DNA of 64,000 nt from Hominiventricola aquisgranensis (GTDB taxonomy: Bacteria; Bacillota; Clostridia; Lachnospirales; Lachnospiraceae), in NCBI RefSeq assembly GCF_040096225.1, contig NZ_JBBMFC010000005.1, forward strand, positions 62,001 to 126,000. Reading direction: 5' to 3'. The notes under the pieces are model-generated. The model worked only from the letters and a program-made list of their open reading frames with translations. It did not search any database and had not been told where the DNA came from. Positions within the stretch are counted from its first letter, which is position 1; every line of letters starts with the position of its first letter. Shown here one piece after another: positions 58,657 to 64,000 of this stretch. The position numbers were made by a program, and so were the translations under genes.

Positions 58657-59643
58657 CTAATTCATTACTTTCTCTGCCAGTTCCTGTGCTCCGCGTTCTT
58701 TCATCAATTCACATACCCGATCCAGTGTTGGCAGAGACGGCATGGCTCCCATGCCGGATACGGTGATCGCCGCCGTATAAGCTGCCATCTGAAGTGCCTC
58801 TTTCTCCGAAAGACCACCTGCAATCCCGGTACAGAATGCACCCACAAAGGAATCTCCTGCTGCTGTGGGATCTTTTACCTCCGTCATATGCACACAGGGA
58901 ATCTGAATCCAATCCCTCTCGTCGCACAGAACTGCACCATTGCTTCCCAATGTGATCATAAGTTTTTTGATTCCTCTGGAACACAGATTCTGAACTACCG
59001 CAGCCAGATCCTTCTGATCCACGCCATGTTCGTCTGCTTTCAGTGAAAGTCCGCTCAACAATGCCGCCTCATGTTCATTAGGGGACACATACGTCAGGCA
59101 GGATAACAGCTCATCACTGAGCGCTGCGGCCGGAGCAGGATTCAACATCACCGGTACGCCTGCCTCATGGGCGATCCTGGCTGCCGTCGTGATGGTATCC
59201 ATCCGAAGTTCCAGCTGAAGCATCAGGAGATCATACTCCCTGATCTTTTCTTTCAGCCATTCCAGGTCTTCCGGCATCAGATCATAGTTGGATCCCGGGA
59301 CCACAAGAATCCGGTTTTGAACACCAGTCTCTTTTACTTCCAGCTGAATATGCCCAACACCACTGAAACTCTTCTCACTGATCCTCACATGAGATACATC
59401 CACCCCGGCATCCTTCAGCGCCTGACACATCTCCTGTCCAAATGCATCGGCTCCTACACAACCAACCATCGTCACATCTGCGCCCAGACGCGCACACTGC
59501 AATGCCTGATTGGCACCTTTTCCTCCCGGTGCGGTCTGAAAGGAGGTTCCGATCACAGTCTCTCCCAAATTTGGTACCCGGGGTGCCGAAGCGATCAGAT
59601 CCATCATAAAACTTCCTACTACCAGAATCTTTGCTTTTTTCAT
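58657..59643 (-). CDS. PfkB/ribokinase-family kinase in a phosphonate operon
   Basis: A 328-residue kinase of the ribokinase/PfkB family. Substrate-site PGGKGANQALQCARLGADV (about 40-58), NPAPAAALSDELLS and the ATP/catalytic motif VKDPTAAGDSFVGAF (Asp near residue 262) are intact. It starts within ppd through a four-base ATGA overlap, so it belongs to the phosphonate operon. Ribokinase is the closest subfamily, but a nucleoside or other sugar is possible. No reported phosphonate pathway that I know needs it. Confidence 0.85.
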   Translation of the reverse strand: MKKAKILVVGSFMMDLIASAPRVPNLGETVIGTSFQTAPGGKGANQALQCARLGADVTMVGCVGADAFGQEMCQALKDAGVDVSHVRISEKSFSGVGHIQLEVKETGVQNRILVVPGSNYDLMPEDLEWLKEKIREYDLLMLQLELRMDTITTAARIAHEAGVPVMLNPAPAAALSDELLSCLTYVSPNEHEAALLSGLSLKADEHGVDQKDLAAVVQNLCSRGIKKLMITLGSNGAVLCDERDWIQIPCVHMTEVKDPTAAGDSFVGAFCTGIAGGLSEKEALQMAAYTAAITVSGMGAMPSLPTLDRVCELMKERGAQELAEKVMN

Positions 59644-60761
59644 CGTGTTTTCAGATACTCCATAAAATTCACTTTATTTTCCATAGCTGTTGTGGTTGGA
59701 CGCCCCAGATCCTCTCTGGCTCCGATGGCACATTTTACTTCGATCAGACTCAGTGCATTTCGCTTTTTAGCCGCTTTCAGTTCCCGGTCAAGGTCGTCAA
59801 AATTATCAACACTCACGGCATAAGGATAACCGCATGCCTCCGCAACAGCCGGAATGTTCATATCTGCTGCTACAGTAGGCATTCCGCCTACCGTCTCATG
59901 GGCTCCGTTGTTGATCACTACATGCACCAGATTTTCTGGATGATTGGCTCCCATAACTGCCATAGAACCCATGTGCATCAGCACTGCACCGTCTCCATCA
60001 ATACACCAAATCTTCATATCTGGCTTCTGTGATGCAATTCCCAGTGCAATGGAAGAACTGTGCCCCATGGAACCAACGGTCAGGAAATCATATTTATGAC
60101 TCTTTCCGGCGGCTGTCCGAAGCTCGAACAGCTCACGGCTGGCTTTACCTGTCGTGGACACGATGGGATCCTCGCCGGATACTTCCACAATATGACGGAT
60201 GATCTCTTCTCTGGACATGGTATGATCATTTTTATAAACTACTTTTTCGTCATAGGAAAGAGCGCCTTTTCGGATCACAAATGCCACATCTTTTCCTGCT
60301 TCCAGCACTTCCCGGAACTGCTTCATGGTATCTGCCAGTTCTTCTTCTGTGGTATCTTTTCCCACTACAAATGTGCGGATATCCATGTCCTCCAGAAGCT
60401 TCACGGTCACTTCACCCTGGTAAATATGCTGGGGTTCATCATGGATGCCAGGTTCTCCTCTCCATCCGACCACAAAGATCACAGGTATTCCGTAAACCTT
60501 GTCGTTCAGAAGTGATGCCGCCGGATTGATGATATTTCCCTCACCGGAATTCTGCATATAAACCACCGGCACTTTCCCTGTTGCCAGATGATAACCTGCC
60601 GCCAGTGCCGCACAGTTTCCTTCATTGGCTCCGATCACATGATGTTTTGGATCGATCCCATAAGTATTCATCAGATAATTACACAATGCTTTTAACTGAG
60701 AATCTGGTACTCCTGTATAAAAATCAGATCCAAGGATCTGTACAAATGATTCAACTTTCAT
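59640..60761 (-). CDS. ppd: Phosphonopyruvate decarboxylase
   Basis: A 373-residue thiamine diphosphate enzyme removing CO2 from phosphonopyruvate to give phosphonoacetaldehyde, the irreversible step that makes PEP mutase run forward. FYTGVPDSQLKALCNYL, IGANEGNCAALAAGYHLATG, YMQNSGEGNIINPAASL, GWRGEPGIHDEPQH and the TPP/Mg motif IDGDGAVLMHMGSMA...VINN are seen. Its GAGGAAG site lies before the ATG. It sits 23 bases after the reductase gene. Confidence 0.93.
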   Translation of the reverse strand: MKVESFVQILGSDFYTGVPDSQLKALCNYLMNTYGIDPKHHVIGANEGNCAALAAGYHLATGKVPVVYMQNSGEGNIINPAASLLNDKVYGIPVIFVVGWRGEPGIHDEPQHIYQGEVTVKLLEDMDIRTFVVGKDTTEEELADTMKQFREVLEAGKDVAFVIRKGALSYDEKVVYKNDHTMSREEIIRHIVEVSGEDPIVSTTGKASRELFELRTAAGKSHKYDFLTVGSMGHSSSIALGIASQKPDMKIWCIDGDGAVLMHMGSMAVMGANHPENLVHVVINNGAHETVGGMPTVAADMNIPAVAEACGYPYAVSVDNFDDLDRELKAAKKRNALSLIEVKCAIGAREDLGRPTTTAMENKVNFMEYLKTR

Positions 60762-60784
60762 CGTATCTTCCTCTATCTATTATT

Positions 60785-61909
60785 TTACGCCTGTACGCGA
60801 AGGATCTGTCTGTACAGTTCTTCCAGCGTCTCTTCGGTAAGCTGCACCGGATTATTTTTCAGTCTCACCGGATTGACCGAATGTGTCAGAAGATCAAGCT
60901 GTCCTGCATTCTGAAGAGTGGGTCTTTCCAGATCAAGAGCTGCAAACCAGTTCTGATATTTCTCAATGGATGCTTCCACACTGTCACATCCGCAGACTTT
61001 CGCCAGTTCCTCAAACATAGTCTTCAGATAAGCTTCTCCGCGCGGATCAATGCAGTTCTCCGTATGAGCTGCCATATAGGGCCACAGACTGTCCACAACC
61101 AGGGCTACTGCATGTCCATGAGATAAACCATAGAGAGTCGTAATCTTGTATGCCATGGCATGACCGGCAGTGGTCTGGGTCACATTGATGGCCTTTCCTG
61201 CAATATTGGCCGCCAGCAGCATCTGTGCATTGCCGTCCTTTTCATTAGCCAGATAGCTGTCTGCGTATTTTAATACCAGCCGGATAGCTTCTGCAGCATC
61301 CTCCCGGCTGTCTTCTGTAGAATTCACAGACCAGAATGACTCTGCCGCATGGCAGAACGCATCCAGCATAGTAGCTTTCCGCTGGTACACAGGAAGACTC
61401 TCTAAGAGCTCCGGCTCCATCAGTACCCAGCCCGGCACACAGCTTGGATGTGCCACGGATTGCTTATTTCCCTGATAGTAAATCACCGCAAAACGGGTTG
61501 CCTCGCTTCCGGTTCCAGCCGTAGTCGGAATCGCCAGCAATGGCAGCGCATTTTCCACGATCTCCTGCTCCAGACAATTCTTTGTCAGATCCATCTCAGA
61601 GAAGAGCTTGATGCATTTTGCCACATCCATGGCACTGCCGCCGCCCGCAGCGATGATAAAGTCACAGTGATGCGCACGAAGCGCTTCAATACCAGCCACC
61701 ACAGACTCATATTTCGGATTGGGCTGAAAATCTGAGAACTCTGTACAGCCCACACCTGCAGTCTTCATCAGCTCCAGAAGCCTTCCGTACAGCTTCTGTT
61801 TTCTGAAAGAAGCTCCCAGCACAAATAATACCTGACGAGTGCTGTGCTGCTCAAATACTTCTTTTAGCTGTACCTCCATGGTCGTTGCTTCAATAATTGT
61901 CTGCTCCAT
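60785..61909 (-). CDS. Phosphonoacetaldehyde reductase (iron-containing alcohol dehydrogenase)
   Basis: A 374-residue group III alcohol dehydrogenase. The start at 61909 (MEQTIIEATTM) follows GAGGAAGAG and lies one base after the PEP mutase stop; the longer frame to 62011 lies inside that gene. IIAAGGGSAMDVAKCIKLF is the NAD-binding motif, and the metal ligands are in DAFCHAAESFW, TTAGHAMAYK and GLSHGHAVALV. In this operon it is best assigned to reducing phosphonoacetaldehyde to 2-hydroxyethylphosphonate. Confidence 0.88.
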   Translation of the reverse strand: MEQTIIEATTMEVQLKEVFEQHSTRQVLFVLGASFRKQKLYGRLLELMKTAGVGCTEFSDFQPNPKYESVVAGIEALRAHHCDFIIAAGGGSAMDVAKCIKLFSEMDLTKNCLEQEIVENALPLLAIPTTAGTGSEATRFAVIYYQGNKQSVAHPSCVPGWVLMEPELLESLPVYQRKATMLDAFCHAAESFWSVNSTEDSREDAAEAIRLVLKYADSYLANEKDGNAQMLLAANIAGKAINVTQTTAGHAMAYKITTLYGLSHGHAVALVVDSLWPYMAAHTENCIDPRGEAYLKTMFEELAKVCGCDSVEASIEKYQNWFAALDLERPTLQNAGQLDLLTHSVNPVRLKNNPVQLTEETLEELYRQILRVQA

Positions 61910-61910
61910 A

Positions 61911-63923
61911 TCACTCTTCCTCCGGAATGAGATTGATGATTTCCTTGAACGGCATACACATGGCATCGCATTCCTTCGCACGGTGATGCTCCAGAATCGT
62001 TCTGGCCGCATTCTGCATGGCAGGAAAACCGGTTCTGGTCAGCTGATTTGCATAAATCACAAGATTCACGCCTCTGGCCTTGAATTCTTCCTCTGTTACC
62101 TGATTAAAGGAAGTCGGAACCACCACTAATGGTGTCACAGAATCCTGCGCACGGAACTTCTCTACAAACTCAAAGATTTCATCCGGCTCCGGCCGTCTGC
62201 TGTGGATCATGATGCCATCTGCACCTGCCTTGACAAATGCGAATGCTCTCTCAAGCGCATCGTCCATTCCGCGCTCCAGGATCAGGCTCTCAATTCTGGC
62301 AATGATCATGAACTCTTTCGTCTTCTGTGCACGTTTTCCGGCAGCGATCTTCTCTGAAAAATGCTCAATGGAATCCTGGGTCTGCACAACCTCTGTTCCG
62401 AACAGCGAATTTTTCTTAAGTCCGGTCTTATCCTCAATGATCACTGCAGATACACCCATACGCTCCAGAGAACGGACCGTATATACAAAATGCTCGGTCA
62501 TTCCGCCAGTATCTCCATCAAATACGATCGGTTTGGTCGTTACTTCCATAATATCATCGATGGTACGGAAGCGGGAAGTCATGTCTACCAGCTCGATATC
62601 CGGCTTTCCTTTTGCAGTGGAATCACACAGAGAGCTGACCCACATGGCATCAAACTGTCTTGCCTCTCCATTCTGGTAGACAACGGTATTTTCCACGATC
62701 AGACCAGTCAGACCGCTATGTGCCTCCATGGCTGTGATCGTGCCTTTCATCTCAATGGCTTTGCGGAGCCTTCCACGGCGCATATCCGGCAGAGACAGAT
62801 CTGCTCTTGCCCGGCGCTCCAGACTTTTGTATTTCTCATCGCTGGAGTATGGGAACTCCACCAGCTTTCCGCCATACTCAGCCAGTACTGCCAGCACTTC
62901 TTCTCTCACCGGCTTCTGGAATCCAGTCACCCAGTCATCTCCATGAACCACAAAATCTGGTCTTATTTTCTCCAGATTTTCCTTATAGCTCAGGGTCTTC
63001 TGCTCTACCACACGACTCACGCCACGGATATTTTCAAACAATGCCTTTCGCTCCGCAAAAGGCAACAGCGGATATCGTTTATAGCTGATCACCGCTTCAT
63101 CAGACAGTACACCGATGATCAGACGTCCCAGGCGGGCTGCTTTCCGGATAATGGAAATGTGACCGCTGTGCAGCATATCTGCGGAAAAGCTCATATAGAC
63201 TGTACGGTTCTCCACTTCTGCCAGTTTCTCAGATACTACTTTCAAATCCTCGGGATTGTCGATCTCTGCACAAAGCTGATCTTTCACATCCAACGGACGG
63301 ATCACGCATTTGTCAGAAACTTCGTTCAGTGCATTTTCTGCATAGCATTTCACCTGATCAGCCTCACAGAATGCCACGATCCGGTCAAGCCAGATCTTCC
63401 AGTCCTCTTTCTTCAGATGATAAAGGGGCTGTGCAGCCAGGGCATCCTCAAAAAATTCAATGCCTACTTTTTCAATCTGATTGTCATGAATCACTGCCTT
63501 AAAATCTTTTTCCGGCAACGGAAGTGTGGTGCTGACCGTCATACAGCTCTCTTTACTTTCAATCACCTGGTCCAGAACCATATTTTCAAACACCAGATCC
63601 CCATGCATCAGCAGAATGTCATCCTCTGCCAGTGCCTCTCTAGCACAGTAGATGGAATAGATATAATTGGTCTTATCATAGACCGGATTTTTCACAAAGG
63701 TGTAAGTAAGCGGCAGATCCAGGCTCTTACAGTACTCTGTCAGTACCTGATCATGCCGTCCAGTAGTCATGACCACTTCTTCGATCCCCTGATCAGCAAT
63801 CTGGCTGAGCTGACGACTTAAAATGGTCTCCCTGCCGGAGATCTCCGTCATGCATTTGGGATGTTCAGAAGTCAGAACTCCCATGCGGGAACCCATGCCG
63901 GAATTTAATATCAAAGCTTTCAT
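61911..63923 (-). CDS. pepM: Three-domain phosphoenolpyruvate mutase with two nucleotidyltransferase domains
   Basis: A 670-residue fusion, started at the ATG at 63923 with AGGAGG 10 bases upstream. Domain 1 (about 1-230) is a sugar-nucleotidyltransferase-like domain (ILNSGMGSRMG, EHPKCM, LLMHGDLVFE, EIDNPEDL), of the LicC/PntC kind. Domain 2 (about 241-365) is a cytidylyltransferase of the HxGH class (ADMLHSGHISIIRKAARLG, HGDDW). Domain 3 (about 385-670) is PEP mutase with EDKTGLKKNS (497-506) and FDGDTGG, which converts PEP to phosphonopyruvate. The fusion predicts a nucleotide-activated phosphonate for attachment to a glycan or lipid. Upstream (63951-64000) no convincing promoter is visible. 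Confidence 0.93.
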   Translation of the reverse strand: MKALILNSGMGSRMGVLTSEHPKCMTEISGRETILSRQLSQIADQGIEEVVMTTGRHDQVLTEYCKSLDLPLTYTFVKNPVYDKTNYIYSIYCAREALAEDDILLMHGDLVFENMVLDQVIESKESCMTVSTTLPLPEKDFKAVIHDNQIEKVGIEFFEDALAAQPLYHLKKEDWKIWLDRIVAFCEADQVKCYAENALNEVSDKCVIRPLDVKDQLCAEIDNPEDLKVVSEKLAEVENRTVYMSFSADMLHSGHISIIRKAARLGRLIIGVLSDEAVISYKRYPLLPFAERKALFENIRGVSRVVEQKTLSYKENLEKIRPDFVVHGDDWVTGFQKPVREEVLAVLAEYGGKLVEFPYSSDEKYKSLERRARADLSLPDMRRGRLRKAIEMKGTITAMEAHSGLTGLIVENTVVYQNGEARQFDAMWVSSLCDSTAKGKPDIELVDMTSRFRTIDDIMEVTTKPIVFDGDTGGMTEHFVYTVRSLERMGVSAVIIEDKTGLKKNSLFGTEVVQTQDSIEHFSEKIAAGKRAQKTKEFMIIARIESLILERGMDDALERAFAFVKAGADGIMIHSRRPEPDEIFEFVEKFRAQDSVTPLVVVPTSFNQVTEEEFKARGVNLVIYANQLTRTGFPAMQNAARTILEHHRAKECDAMCMPFKEIINLIPEEE

Positions 63924-64000
63924 GGATAAAAATCCTCCTGATTCTTTCAAAATTCGCTTATAATCTAAGTTTCATTTTACCATTGTGTATGAGAGTTGTC

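Noticed and set aside
62361..63821. 486-codon plus-strand frame opposite pepM
   Set aside because: It lies wholly inside a well-supported gene on the other strand and shows no recognisable domain.

Overview
The window looks like a chromosomal segment of a Clostridia species, most likely a Lachnospiraceae gut anaerobe (Blautia/Mediterraneibacter/Dorea-like). The inference rests on moderate GC, strong AGGAGG ribosome sites, Gram-positive PolC, a clostridial pyrBI pair, GTG/TTG starts, lipoprotein substrate-binding proteins and several families typical of this group (CmpB-like permease, DUF1836, YerC-type TrpR, the DUF7916-type TIM barrel). No tRNA, rRNA, CRISPR array, prophage or intact insertion sequence was seen. 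Roughly 58 protein genes are called, with few long gaps.

Layout. 1-8.9 kb: a catabolic cluster read on the minus strand (LarA-like protein running off the edge, metal-dependent cyclase/hydrolase, ribose-type sugar ABC transporter, complete TRAP transporter), controlled by a divergent FadR/GntR regulator at 8214. 9-13.2 kb: an NlpC/P60 wall hydrolase and a copA-csoR copper-efflux operon with a good promoter and operator; CopA carries a C-terminal CopZ-like domain with its own possible start. 13.2-21.8 kb: the conserved translation/ribosome operon rimP-nusA-rnpM-ylxQ-infB-rbfA-nrnA-truB-ribF, with a tandem-repeat region in IF-2. 21.9-26.5 kb: folC-pheA-degV-malic enzyme. 26.5-34.3 kb: pyrBI behind a strong dyad, a two-component system, galK, uppP and a DUF815 ATPase. 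34.3-41.5 kb: aminotransferase, HD hydrolase, an Lrp-family gene with a terminator in its leader, small regulators and purA-HAD-PHP. 41.5-49.8 kb: thyA-folA-ftsW-ispG-polC. 49.8-56.2 kb: two inverted copies of a structured repeat, a decayed hydrolase, a TIM-barrel protein with a Cys-rich partner, a LysR regulator, a nuclease-helicase fusion and an HPr-like protein. 56.4-58.6 kb: an operon of a radical SAM protein and its TIGR03915-type partner under an apparent LexA-controlled promoter. 58.7-63.9 kb: a phosphonate operon: a three-domain PEP mutase, an iron alcohol dehydrogenase, phosphonopyruvate decarboxylase and a PfkB kinase.

The most interesting items are (i) the two diverged, structurally covarying copies of a roughly 120-nt element at 49838-50011 and 50102-50265, which look like a structured RNA family; (ii) the SOS-type promoter of the radical SAM repair operon; (iii) the phosphonate operon, whose PEP mutase is fused to two different nucleotidyltransferase domains and which ends in an unexpected sugar/nucleoside-type kinase; and (iv) leader structures in front of the Lrp-type gene and pyrBI. 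Products and functions are inferred from remembered family motifs, not from database searches.
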